A DNA stretch of 14,458 nt, taken from assembly GCA_964355675.1 (NCBI GenBank), contig CAYHEC010000056.1, positions 1 through 14,458 of the forward strand, in the 5' to 3' direction. A program made the translations under genes and the position numbers. The notes beneath the pieces were generated by a model, which saw nothing but the letters and a program-made list of their open reading frames with translations, did no database searches and was not told where the DNA came from. This document shows positions 7,293 to 13,836 of the stretch, one piece after another. The DNA is from CAMBDS01 sp964355675 (lineage in GTDB: Bacteria > Electryoneota > AABM5-125-24 > Hatepunaeales > Hatepunaeaceae). The stretch's first letter is position 1. Each line of letters begins with the position of its first letter.

Positions 7293-7321
7293 TTGACAAA
7301 GGCTATTCAAAAAGCTATATT
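7293..7321 (+). promoter_or_regulatory. Near-consensus sigma70 promoter of the barrel gene
   Basis: TTGACA (7293-7298), a 17-base spacer and TATATT (7316-7321). The same hexamers and spacing occur on the minus strand at 12718-12746. Transcription would begin near 7328, leaving a leader of about 220 bases before the ATG at 7551. Confidence 0.75.
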
Positions 7322-7339
7322 ACGACGGTAGATTGAAGG

Positions 7340-7426
7340 ATAGTCAAAGACAATTCCCGTTTGGGTTGTCTAGGTGACCGACGTCACATCACTCGAGCGT
7401 TGATAATTTACTTATTATAGCTCGAG
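7340..7426 (+). promoter_or_regulatory. Structured leader with three inverted repeats, including a CRP/FNR-like palindrome
   Basis: Three inverted repeats sit in a row. First, agacaa...ttgtct (about 7348-7372) has an inner ccc/ggg. Second, GTGAC-cgac-GTCAC (7374-7387) also reads as GTGA-N6-TCAC followed by AT, like a CRP/FNR-family operator. Third, CTCGAGC...GCTCGAG (7392-7426) has an inner ATAAT/ATTAT. They lie downstream of the promoter at 7293, so they could be RNA hairpins, a repressor site, or an activator site for a second promoter (possible -10 TATTAT at 7413-7418). No known riboswitch is recognised. Confidence 0.5.
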
Positions 7427-7550
7427 ACTGAATTTATTATCTGCAAATCTCACTTCAATACATCTTTCGTAACGCCTTACAATCTGGGCTATGATCAAAG
7501 TGCCTGAATTTAAATTATTTCAAACAACTTCTTTCGCGGCGAGGTCCGTA

Positions 7551-8720
7551 ATGAAGAGAATCTTCACCGTCATGATGACGGTATTCGTGCTCGGTATCGG
7601 TGGAACCGCTATGGCTGGCCAGTATTATGGCGGTAACGGATTCCTCCATACCAATACGGCAATTGTATTGGCTCCGGGCGCTCTCGATCTTTCCATTTAT
7701 GACCGCGCTTATATTGGCAAGCCAAGCGGTCTTGACTACTTTGTCACCAACGGCTCGAGCGCGCTTGCCGCGGCATTTGGATTCAGCCGGCATCTTGAAT
7801 TGGGATTTACTCAAATCTTATATCAGGATCTCAACTCCACGCCGAGACCGGATCAGACAGTCATTACTCTCATTCCGGGCAATACCTATATTCGGTTTAA
7901 ATATGCCGGGTATCCCATCGGGAATAATATGTTTTGGGGCGGTATGTCCGCTTTAAGATATCGAGTCGGATTATATCAAAATATTCATCTCGAACCCTAT
8001 CAGGGCGAAGGTATCGAAATAGAGACCGGTGGCTTGCTGTCGTATTACGTCAAACCGCTTTATCCGGAAGAAGCCCCATCATTCCATCTGAATCTCAACC
8101 TCTTGAATCATAACGACGCCGATGTACCGACGGATGCCGCCCAGGAACTCAATTTCCTCGTCTCATCTTTCTTTCCGCGTCCCCGTTTTGATTATGGCGT
8201 TGAGCTTTATGGCGCGTTTTTCTACAAAGAAGCGAGCAAAACAGTCTTAGGTCGTGAGAACTGGATGTACCTGACGCCGTTTGTCCGATACAGACTTTTC
8301 AAAGGTCTTAATTTTACCCTCGGCATCGATTTGTTGATGATGGGCGGCACTGATAAAACCGTGCCTACAACCGATCCATTACCAAATTATCCCGGTTACC
8401 GTATATCAGGCAAAGTCCGCTTCACACCTTCAACCGCATTCTATGCCGCACCGACATTCGTGAAAGCCGACGCTCCGTCGAGCAATTCCGGACGTCAACG
8501 CAGTTCCTACTCTGCCTCTGAAGGTAGCGGCGGTGGTTCGGGAACCCCAATGTTTAATCGGCAGGAACTTTTCCGCTGGGGTATCGAAGAACGTGGCGGT
8601 GAAATTCAATCGGTTGATCTCGACCTTGAAAAACTTCGCATGGAGCGCAAAAAGGCTGAGGAAGAACTGAATACACTTAAAGCCAGACTCGAAGAGCGTC
8701 AGAAAACCGAACAAAAGTAA
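7551..8720 (+). CDS. Predicted outer-membrane beta-barrel protein with C-terminal coiled coil
   Basis: 389-residue exported protein, no named family recognised. A signal peptide (MKRIFTVMMTVFVLGIGGTAMA, about 1-22) is followed by about 280 residues rich in alternating hydrophobic/aromatic strands (e.g. YIRFKY, SALRYRVGLY, FVRYRLF, ISGKVRF) and Gly/Asn/Asp turns, as expected of an outer-membrane barrel. A Ser/Gly linker (about 303-330) then leads to a charged heptad segment (about 356-389: DLEKLRMERKKAEEELNTLK) that should form a coiled coil in the periplasm or outside. The ATG at 7551 is chosen because GAGG lies six bases upstream and a signal peptide begins there; the upstream ATG at 7491 would bury it. 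The gene is monocistronic: promoter at 7293, terminator at 8745. It could be a structural or tethering outer-membrane protein or a porin; the barrel call is inference from strand pattern. Confidence 0.65.
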   Translation: MKRIFTVMMTVFVLGIGGTAMAGQYYGGNGFLHTNTAIVLAPGALDLSIYDRAYIGKPSGLDYFVTNGSSALAAAFGFSRHLELGFTQILYQDLNSTPRPDQTVITLIPGNTYIRFKYAGYPIGNNMFWGGMSALRYRVGLYQNIHLEPYQGEGIEIETGGLLSYYVKPLYPEEAPSFHLNLNLLNHNDADVPTDAAQELNFLVSSFFPRPRFDYGVELYGAFFYKEASKTVLGRENWMYLTPFVRYRLFKGLNFTLGIDLLMMGGTDKTVPTTDPLPNYPGYRISGKVRFTPSTAFYAAPTFVKADAPSSNSGRQRSSYSASEGSGGGSGTPMFNRQELFRWGIEERGGEIQSVDLDLEKLRMERKKAEEELNTLKARLEERQKTEQK

Positions 8721-8744
8721 CGAGCTCCTTATAACGGTTGAATT

Positions 8745-8790
8745 GAGAAGAGCCTTGTGATAACACCACAAGGCTCTTCTCTTTGTTATA
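8745..8790 (+). terminator. Intrinsic terminator after the barrel gene
   Basis: A perfect 15-base-pair stem (gagaagagccttgtg, 8745-8759, with its complement at 8767-8781) around a seven-base loop, followed by tttgttat. It starts 25 bases after the stop codon. Confidence 0.85.
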
Positions 8791-8842
8791 TTTAAATCCT
8801 ATCTTATTCACTATCCCAAATCCCAACTAACCATTAACTTTA

Positions 8843-10015
8843 ATGCCTAAAATCCGTCTCGGCGTCGTCTTCGGCGGTAGATCCGTTGAACACGAAGTTT
8901 CTATCGTGACTGGCTATCAAGTTATCGAAGCCATCCATCGCGACCGATATGAAGTGACTCCGATCTATTTAGGTCGTGACAATATATGGTATATCGGTGA
9001 ACATCTCGATGCAATCTCATTTTTTCGACAGGATCACCCACCGCTTAATTTGCTCACAAGAGTTTTTCCTTGTCCTGATTCATCAAGAGGTAAGCTGATC
9101 CTTATCGAAGCCGAGGGCGGCCTGTTCAGAAAACGAAAAGAAATTACACTTGACGTTCTCCTCCCTGCGACGCACGGTACGTTTGTCGAAGATGGTTGCT
9201 TGCAAGGGGTGCTCGAGATGGCTGGAGTCCCTTATGCAGGATCAGACGTGCGAGGCTCGACCGTCGGCATGGACAAGGAGCTGACCAAGGCAGTGCTCGC
9301 CGCCGCAGGACTGCCGCATCTACCATATATGATGGTAAGCAAAGATCAGCTCGAACAAATCAGAAATCAAGAATCTGAAATCACAAATCTTGACTTTCCG
9401 CTTATCATCAAACCCGCCATGCTCGGTTCCAGCGTCGCAGTCAGCCAAGCCTCTGACCGCAAAAGTCTTGAAATCGCGCTCGATCTTGCTCTGCGATTCT
9501 GCGACCGAGCCTTAGTCGAGCCAGCCCTCATCGACGCAACTGAAATAAACTGCTCCGTCCTCGATGGCGATCCACCGATACCATCGATGCTCGAACAGCC
9601 AGTAAAACCGGGTGTGGTGTTGACGTTCGACGAAAAATACAAGGCTGGAGGCGGTAAGAAGGGTGGAGCCAAATCTGGTGGTAAGGGACAGGGAATGGCA
9701 GGGCAACAGCGTTTGATACCAGCTCCGCTTGATGACGCAACCACTCTACGAATCAAAGACCTAGCCGTAAAAACCTTTCAAGCCATCGGCGCCGGAGGCG
9801 TAGCACGGGTCGATTTCTTGATCGCTAAGACCGGCGAGGTCTATGTAAATGAGCTGAACAACATCCCCGGCTCGCTTAGTTATTACCTCTGGGAGCCTGT
9901 TGGCAAGTCATTTGGCGACTTGATCGACCGGATGATAGACAGGGCTTTCGAGGTGAACAAGCGACGCAACAGGACAACGTTTAGTTTTGAGGCGAATCTG
10001 CTGGCGGGGAGGTGA
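8843..10015 (+). CDS. ddl: D-alanine--D-alanine ligase family protein (ATP-grasp)
   Basis: 390-residue ATP-grasp ligase of the Ddl family, expected in the cytosol to join two D-alanines for peptidoglycan precursors. Visible: FGGRSVEHEVS (10-20), where E16 matches the catalytic E15 of E. coli DdlB; ATHGTFVEDGCLQG (109-122); GSTVGMDKELTK (138-149); the ATP-binding PLIIKPAMLGSS (186-197); the EKY of the substrate loop (264-266); RVDF (322-325); and the metal/phosphate motif NELNNIPGSLSYYLWE (336-351) in place of the common NTLPGFT. After EKY comes a Gly/Lys-rich insert (267-289: AGGGKKGG...GQGMAGQQR), longer than in E. coli DdlB. I associate this kind of loop and NIPGSL with a separate COG1181 subgroup, from memory. 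The Tyr of EKY argues against D-Ala-D-Lac specificity. There is no obvious Shine-Dalgarno site before the ATG. No other mur genes are nearby, so the housekeeping role rests on similarity alone. Confidence 0.88.
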   Translation: MPKIRLGVVFGGRSVEHEVSIVTGYQVIEAIHRDRYEVTPIYLGRDNIWYIGEHLDAISFFRQDHPPLNLLTRVFPCPDSSRGKLILIEAEGGLFRKRKEITLDVLLPATHGTFVEDGCLQGVLEMAGVPYAGSDVRGSTVGMDKELTKAVLAAAGLPHLPYMMVSKDQLEQIRNQESEITNLDFPLIIKPAMLGSSVAVSQASDRKSLEIALDLALRFCDRALVEPALIDATEINCSVLDGDPPIPSMLEQPVKPGVVLTFDEKYKAGGGKKGGAKSGGKGQGMAGQQRLIPAPLDDATTLRIKDLAVKTFQAIGAGGVARVDFLIAKTGEVYVNELNNIPGSLSYYLWEPVGKSFGDLIDRMIDRAFEVNKRRNRTTFSFEANLLAGR

Positions 10016-10017
10016 AG

Positions 10018-10758
10018 ATGAAAAAGATGATGATGATGATAATGATGATGATGGCTTCGCCGTTGTTGGCGGAAGAAACGGACAGCTTGTTCATGCAGTG
10101 GGGGGTGGGGATAATCAGACCCAAAGAGTTCATTGAGTCGGATATATTCAATTTCCCCAATGGCTGGATAACAGTCTATGATGCGAACCGGAGACCATTT
10201 GGAAAACTGCGGAAGATATTTTTAGAAATTGAAAATTCAAACTACCCCTATCTCGAACTTAATATTCCCGGTCTGGACACTTTGCGAGACTTTGGTTTAG
10301 AAAAGGAATACGTCGAAACAACTTACGAAGGAGGTTGTGCGATTTTTCATCAATCCGATCAAAGCTACGTTAGAATTCTTCGCTATTCTGCGCCGGAATA
10401 CGAGATTTGGATTCGAAAAGATCAACTCGATGATTTTGGATTTTGTGTTCAGTCGTGGAAGGAATTCATGACAGAAAACAAAACCTTTTACTACCCTTTA
10501 TTTCACCGAATCGCCCATCTAAGAGACGTTCCCTCCGACACCGCCGCGATTGTCACCGAAATTACCGATGCCAACAACAAAGAGTTTGAGATCATCTTGA
10601 CGGGTCAGTGGCAAGGCAACTGGGCTTACGCGACTGTGGAACTACTAACAGAGATTCATGGACGGGATCGCAAGGTTCTGGAACACTGGAAAGGTTGGAT
10701 CAAGGTGATCGATCCCAAAGGCTATCCATTAATCTGGTACTATTCGCGTGGATGTTGA
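10018..10758 (+). CDS. Secreted protein of unknown function with Met-rich signal peptide and possible SH3-like repeats
   Basis: 246-residue predicted exported protein; no family recognised. The signal peptide is MKKMMMMIMMMMASPLLA, its Met core encoded by nine ATG/ATA codons in a row, cleaved probably before EETD. The mature part has two related segments: GWITVYD (49-55) and GWIKVID (226-232). It also has SYVRI...YEIWIRKDQL (116-137) and TGQWQGNWAYATVEL (195-209), patterns like bacterial SH3 strands; tandem SH3-like folding is inference. It ends in YYSRGC. The ATG at 10018 has a strong GGGGAGG (10006-10012) five bases upstream. A GTG at 10012 overlapping the ddl stop is possible but would put the start inside that site. 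The gene is coupled to ddl and followed by the hairpin at 10829. An envelope role would fit both the signal peptide and the neighbour. Confidence 0.75.
   Translation: MKKMMMMIMMMMASPLLAEETDSLFMQWGVGIIRPKEFIESDIFNFPNGWITVYDANRRPFGKLRKIFLEIENSNYPYLELNIPGLDTLRDFGLEKEYVETTYEGGCAIFHQSDQSYVRILRYSAPEYEIWIRKDQLDDFGFCVQSWKEFMTENKTFYYPLFHRIAHLRDVPSDTAAIVTEITDANNKEFEIILTGQWQGNWAYATVELLTEIHGRDRKVLEHWKGWIKVIDPKGYPLIWYYSRGC
10027..10053 (+). repeat. ATG trinucleotide run encoding the signal-peptide core
   Basis: Nine consecutive triplets, (ATG)4-ATA-(ATG)4, within the coding sequence. A 3-base unit can gain or lose copies without a frameshift, changing the hydrophobic core length of the signal peptide. 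Confidence 0.85.
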
Positions 10759-10828
10759 TACTAATTTGCAATCGGGAGGATAGACATTCTTGTCTGTCAC
10801 CGAATTGTGTAAAATTACAATATTACGA

Positions 10829-10866
10829 AACAACCCGCCCGAAATACATCAGGCGGGTTGTTCTTT
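10829..10866 (+). terminator. Probable terminator after ddl and the secreted-protein gene
   Basis: Perfect 11-base-pair stem aacaacccgcc (10829-10839) / ggcgggttgtt (10852-10862), 12-base loop, followed by ctttt. It lies 70 bases after the stop. The intervening agaca-ttct-tgtct palindrome (10783-10796) is another short inverted repeat. Confidence 0.65.
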
Positions 10867-10908
10867 TCATAACCCGCAGGACGGGAACGAAATTTAAGCT
10901 ATGGGTTG

Positions 10909-10968
10909 CCGCAGGGTCTCCCGACCCTGCGGACGAGTCTGCTCGCGACAGGGTGAGATGACCCTGTC
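10909..10968. repeat. Pair of GC-rich palindromes between convergent genes
   Basis: CCGCAGGGTC-tccc-GACCCTGCGG (10909-10932) is perfect, and gacagggt-gagatg-accctgtc (10947-10968) is a second perfect hairpin. The first closely matches the palindrome at 12970-12997, so it belongs to a dispersed family. The second ends eight bases from the stop of the minus-strand gene and could help terminate it, although no T-tract is obvious. Confidence 0.7.
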
Positions 10969-10975
10969 ACAATTC

Positions 10976-12646
10976 TTACTTAACCAGCGTCATATTGAAG
11001 GTCGAAACCTGACCGGCTGACTCAAGACGCACAATGTACGTCCCACCGGCAAGAGCCTCGCCGTTGAAAGCGACAGTATGACGACCTGAAGCAAAGTCAC
11101 CGTTGGCAAGGGTCATCACCGAACGACCAGTCATATCGACCACGCTAAGGTTCACGATTCCAGCCGATACGATGTCGAAGGAAACCTTGGCTCGGTTGTT
11201 GAACGGGTTCGGGGAAACCGAGGCGATACCGAAGTTGTTCGGAGTCGTGACCTCAGGTTTGCCAACTTCAAGCGCTGACTGAACTCGGACGGTTAATGTC
11301 TTTTCGCCTTCGACGTCGAAGGTGTAGGACTCGTTTTCGCGCATATTAACCGTAACGTCGCCATCGATCAATGTGTAGCTGTTGCGCCAGGGAGCGGCGC
11401 CGGAAAGGTCGCCCCACGAAAGGGTCACACTTCCAGCACTCGATGGTCTAACAGAAAGGGTCCACTCACTGCTCTCGCCATTGGCAAGAGGGTTGCGGAT
11501 ATCGCGCTCGTATCGCGTGCCAACCGGGCTGTTCCAGCCGTCGTGGGCGAAATAAAGGCTGACATAACGATCACTGGGAGGAGCCGGTGGTTCTGCAAAA
11601 TCGTAATGATTGTCGAAACCAGCGGTTGCATCCTCAAGTACTCCCATACGGGCTGAGTCGATGCGGTTGTCAAACGAAGCGGCAAAGTTAATAGACCAAT
11701 CAGAGGGTGAACCATCATCGCCTGCATCGCGTCCCGGAGCCGGATGAGGCCCGGAGGGATCGGGATAAACCGTTACTGACATGCCTGGAACTACAGTAAG
11801 GAACCAGTAGGCACGCCAAGGATCAAGCTCGTCATCGATGATGTGACCCCAGTTTGTGAAACTGTAAACCGGCGGATGAATTAAAAGGTCGTCGGCCGCT
11901 TCCCAGTAACTATAAGCGGCAGTGTCGTTCAACCAGAAGGTCGCACCATCCCAAAGATCAACCTTGGCACGGAACGGTGTGCAGATCACATTCCATCCCC
12001 ACACAAGCGGGATATGTACCGAGTCTGCCGTTACCGGGAGCCCCGTTACGTCGAAAGTAGTCTGGTCGGGATTGACGAATTCGTCAAATTGAATGAAATA
12101 ACCCTTACCATGAGCCATCGTATCAGCTACGAAGAAGCCTTGATTGGGTTCAAACCCGAACAACTGATAGCGATGCTCTAAATCGTCGCCGAGAATCTGC
12201 GAGACCGAATCAGCGTTAAGGTAAGGAATCACTGGAAGACTGATCAGCGCCGTTCCATCAGGAAAATCGAATTCCTCAATATCAGGACCGATTCCAAAAG
12301 CGTTGGTATTGTCGAAGCCTCCCTGCGCAAGGCTGTCCATAGCGAAAACGCTAAGCCAGCAGGTTCCGTCTAACGGAAGACCCGGTGTCCAATTATAATT
12401 AAGGTTATTGCCTCCGATTTGATTCAGCATCGTCCAATTTGTGCTGTCGTAGGAGAACCAGATTTGGAAATAGGCAATGCCCGTATCGGCAACCACAGTC
12501 CAAGTAATATTCTGAACGTTGAACACCTCAAGTGTTCCGCCGTTCGGAGCTGTAACTGTCACAGCCGGATTAGCGCCGGATGCAATAGAAAATAGCCCAA
12601 GAAGCAGTACAAGTACAGTTATTGTAGAAGTTTGCGACAAGCGCAT
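10976..12646 (-). CDS. Secreted protein with Ig-like domain and T9SS type A-like C-terminal sorting domain
   Basis: 556-residue exported protein. Order: signal peptide (1-25, hydrophobic VLVLLLGLFSIASGA); an Ig-like beta domain (about 27-110) with TVTAPNGG...NITWTV...WFSYDSTNWT, of the Kre9/KNH-like kind common in extracellular proteins; a long central beta region (about 120-465) starting with ALISLPVIPYLN and WGWNVICTPFRA; and a typical Por/T9SS type A tail (470-556) with SVSPNPFNNRAKVSF, VVDMTGRSV, LAGGTYIVRL and a final Lys. In Bacteroidota such tails direct export across the outer membrane and surface attachment; in candidate phyla the tail also occurs where the machinery is uncertain. 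No enzymatic motif is visible. The ATG at 12646 starts directly at the signal peptide. A strong promoter with an operator-like palindrome lies 72-114 bases upstream. Confidence 0.85.
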   Translation of the reverse strand: MRLSQTSTITVLVLLLGLFSIASGANPAVTVTAPNGGTLEVFNVQNITWTVVADTGIAYFQIWFSYDSTNWTMLNQIGGNNLNYNWTPGLPLDGTCWLSVFAMDSLAQGGFDNTNAFGIGPDIEEFDFPDGTALISLPVIPYLNADSVSQILGDDLEHRYQLFGFEPNQGFFVADTMAHGKGYFIQFDEFVNPDQTTFDVTGLPVTADSVHIPLVWGWNVICTPFRAKVDLWDGATFWLNDTAAYSYWEAADDLLIHPPVYSFTNWGHIIDDELDPWRAYWFLTVVPGMSVTVYPDPSGPHPAPGRDAGDDGSPSDWSINFAASFDNRIDSARMGVLEDATAGFDNHYDFAEPPAPPSDRYVSLYFAHDGWNSPVGTRYERDIRNPLANGESSEWTLSVRPSSAGSVTLSWGDLSGAAPWRNSYTLIDGDVTVNMRENESYTFDVEGEKTLTVRVQSALEVGKPEVTTPNNFGIASVSPNPFNNRAKVSFDIVSAGIVNLSVVDMTGRSVMTLANGDFASGRHTVAFNGEALAGGTYIVRLESAGQVSTFNMTLVK

Positions 12647-12717
12647 AGTGTGTTTCTCTTTGATTTGTTTCGGGTGATTAAGGGTCTCGCGGACCCCCTA
12701 ATTAATATAATTGCGAC

Positions 12718-12746
12718 AATATACTACACGTAACATAATGTGTCAA
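12718..12746 (-). promoter_or_regulatory. Near-consensus sigma70 promoter of the T9SS-tail gene
   Basis: Minus strand: TTGACA (12746-12741), a 17-base spacer and TATATT (12723-12718). The hexamers and spacing are identical to the promoter of the barrel gene at 7293. The start would fall near 12711, with a leader of about 65 bases holding a small gggtc/gaccc hairpin (about 12681-12697). Confidence 0.75.
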
Positions 12747-12760
12747 GTGACCGCGCTCAC
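12747..12760 (-). promoter_or_regulatory. CRP/FNR-like operator abutting the -35
   Basis: GTGA-ccgcgc-TCAC is an inverted repeat with the 4-6-4 spacing of CRP/FNR-family sites, flanked by AT. It touches the -35 at 12741-12746. Its centre (12753.5) is about 42 bases upstream of the predicted start site, the class II activator position. A close relative lies at 7374-7387. No regulator gene is in the window. Confidence 0.5.
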
Positions 12761-13101
12761 ATGAATTATAATAATGCAAGAAGCTTAATGGTTACAGAAT
12801 ATACCGATTTGAAATGGAAGATGTTTGAAATTGTGAGTCGCATTGACCTTAAGCATAAAAATTTGATAATATTATCATGGTGCTGTCTTGTTGTAAGTCA
12901 ATTTGATTGCTATATTTTGACTTCTATTATTGAGTTTACTTGAAAAGTCAAATTTAAGCATAAATTCATTGCCGCAGGGTGTCCTCACCCTGCGGCATAG
13001 TTCCTAAATTACAATTATTTGTCGCAGAGTGAGGACGCTTTGAGACATACATCTTTCTATTTGATCTTAGTCGAGAACTTAAACGTGGAAGCTACTTCTA
13101 A
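12761..13101. other. AT-rich intergenic spacer
   Basis: About 340 bases, markedly AT-rich from 12761 to 12969, without a convincing gene. A possible promoter TTGACC-18-TAATAT (12843-12872, plus strand) would read towards the next gene but leaves a leader of about 220 bases. The right part holds the palindrome at 12970-12997 and a decayed relative (gtcgcagagtgaggac, 13021-13036). Confidence 0.5.
12970..12997. repeat. GC-rich perfect palindrome (dispersed family)
   Basis: TGCCGCAGGGTG-tcct-CACCCTGCGGCA: a 12-base-pair perfect stem with a four-base loop. The sequence ccgcagggt...accctgcgg is shared with 10909-10932. It is flanked by AT-rich DNA and has no T-tract, so a mobile or repeat element is more likely than a terminator. 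Confidence 0.75.
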
Positions 13102-13836
13102 ATGACTTCAGGTTTGGGCATAATGATCGTGGGAGGAATCTTCGTAATCCTGTCCCAGTTTTGGTTTGGAATTCTCGGTCACATGCCCGGCATCGCTCTC
13201 ATGTTCGGTGTATTTGGTGGAATGATCTTCCTCATCGGCTTTGCGCTATGGAAATGGGAAAATAGCGCGGTCGGTCGAAAGGTGTCAAGTGGAAATGAAG
13301 GAAAATCCGTACCGGGAGACCGATCCGTCGCAATTATTCCTCCTCCGCGCCATCTTCCAACTTTTGATCATGATTCAGGCCGGCGACTCTGTTCTTTCTT
13401 TCTATACGATGTGGATAACCGCCTTCCATGTCTAAGTGGTTGCGAGTATCCTGACGCCAAGCATGGCACATGTACCAGAGAGATGACTATTCCGACATGC
13501 CCCTATCCGAATAGCCGTGAGCCTATTGTAAAAGCTCTTATGCCAAAACCTGTCGCCTGGTGCCCAGGACCCGGTGGATGCAAACATTTTAACGAATTGG
13601 AGTATCTATGCGGCTTGAAACTCAAAGGTCTTCAAGCAGAATTCTTATATTCCTTTAGCAGAAAATCACATAATCGTAACATCGGTAAAGTACTTATTAT
13701 TCTGGGAGCGTTGCCAATTTTTATCCCGATTATTGACCTCGTATTGAACATCGGACTCGAATTCCAAACGATGGCGCTCCTGCCCGGAGTTTTCATCGCC
13801 GCTATCGGTGGCGTCGTTTATCACCACGCGGACTGA
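13102..13836 (+). CDS. Four-TM membrane protein with eight-cysteine cytosolic loop, unknown function
   Basis: 244 residues; family not recognised. Two membrane helices at about 5-26 and 30-50, a hydrophilic domain 51-193, then two more helices at about 194-215 and 223-243. By the positive-inside rule (KWENSAVGRK after helix 2, SRKSHNRN before helix 3) the central domain is cytosolic. It holds eight Cys: 97, 110, 114, 124, 133, 154, 160 and 170. They form loose groups such as CLSGC and CPGPGGC with adjacent His/Asp, suggesting bound zinc or an Fe-S cluster; disulfides are less likely in the cytosol. The ATG at 13102 is weakly supported, with GGAAG about 12 bases upstream. The 3' end overlaps the next gene by 29 bases, so the two are probably expressed and act together. 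Confidence 0.75.
   Translation: MTSGLGIMIVGGIFVILSQFWFGILGHMPGIALMFGVFGGMIFLIGFALWKWENSAVGRKVSSGNEGKSVPGDRSVAIIPPPRHLPTFDHDSGRRLCSFFLYDVDNRLPCLSGCEYPDAKHGTCTREMTIPTCPYPNSREPIVKALMPKPVAWCPGPGGCKHFNELEYLCGLKLKGLQAEFLYSFSRKSHNRNIGKVLIILGALPIFIPIIDLVLNIGLEFQTMALLPGVFIAAIGGVVYHHAD

Noticed and set aside
7328..7550. c-di-GMP or other known riboswitch in the barrel-gene leader
   Set aside because: The paired elements do not match any conserved riboswitch core I know; only generic hairpins are seen.
10012..10017. GTG start for the secreted protein overlapping the ddl stop
   Set aside because: It would begin within the GGGGAGG ribosome-binding sequence; ATG 10018 has ideal spacing and a normal signal peptide.
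12740..12943. 67-residue open frame starting at GTG 12740
   Set aside because: It starts within the predicted promoter and operator of the divergent gene, has no ribosome-binding site and no recognisable sequence.
10829..13045. CRISPR array formed by the repeated palindromes
   Set aside because: Only two or three units with irregular spacing of about 2 kb and no constant-length spacers.
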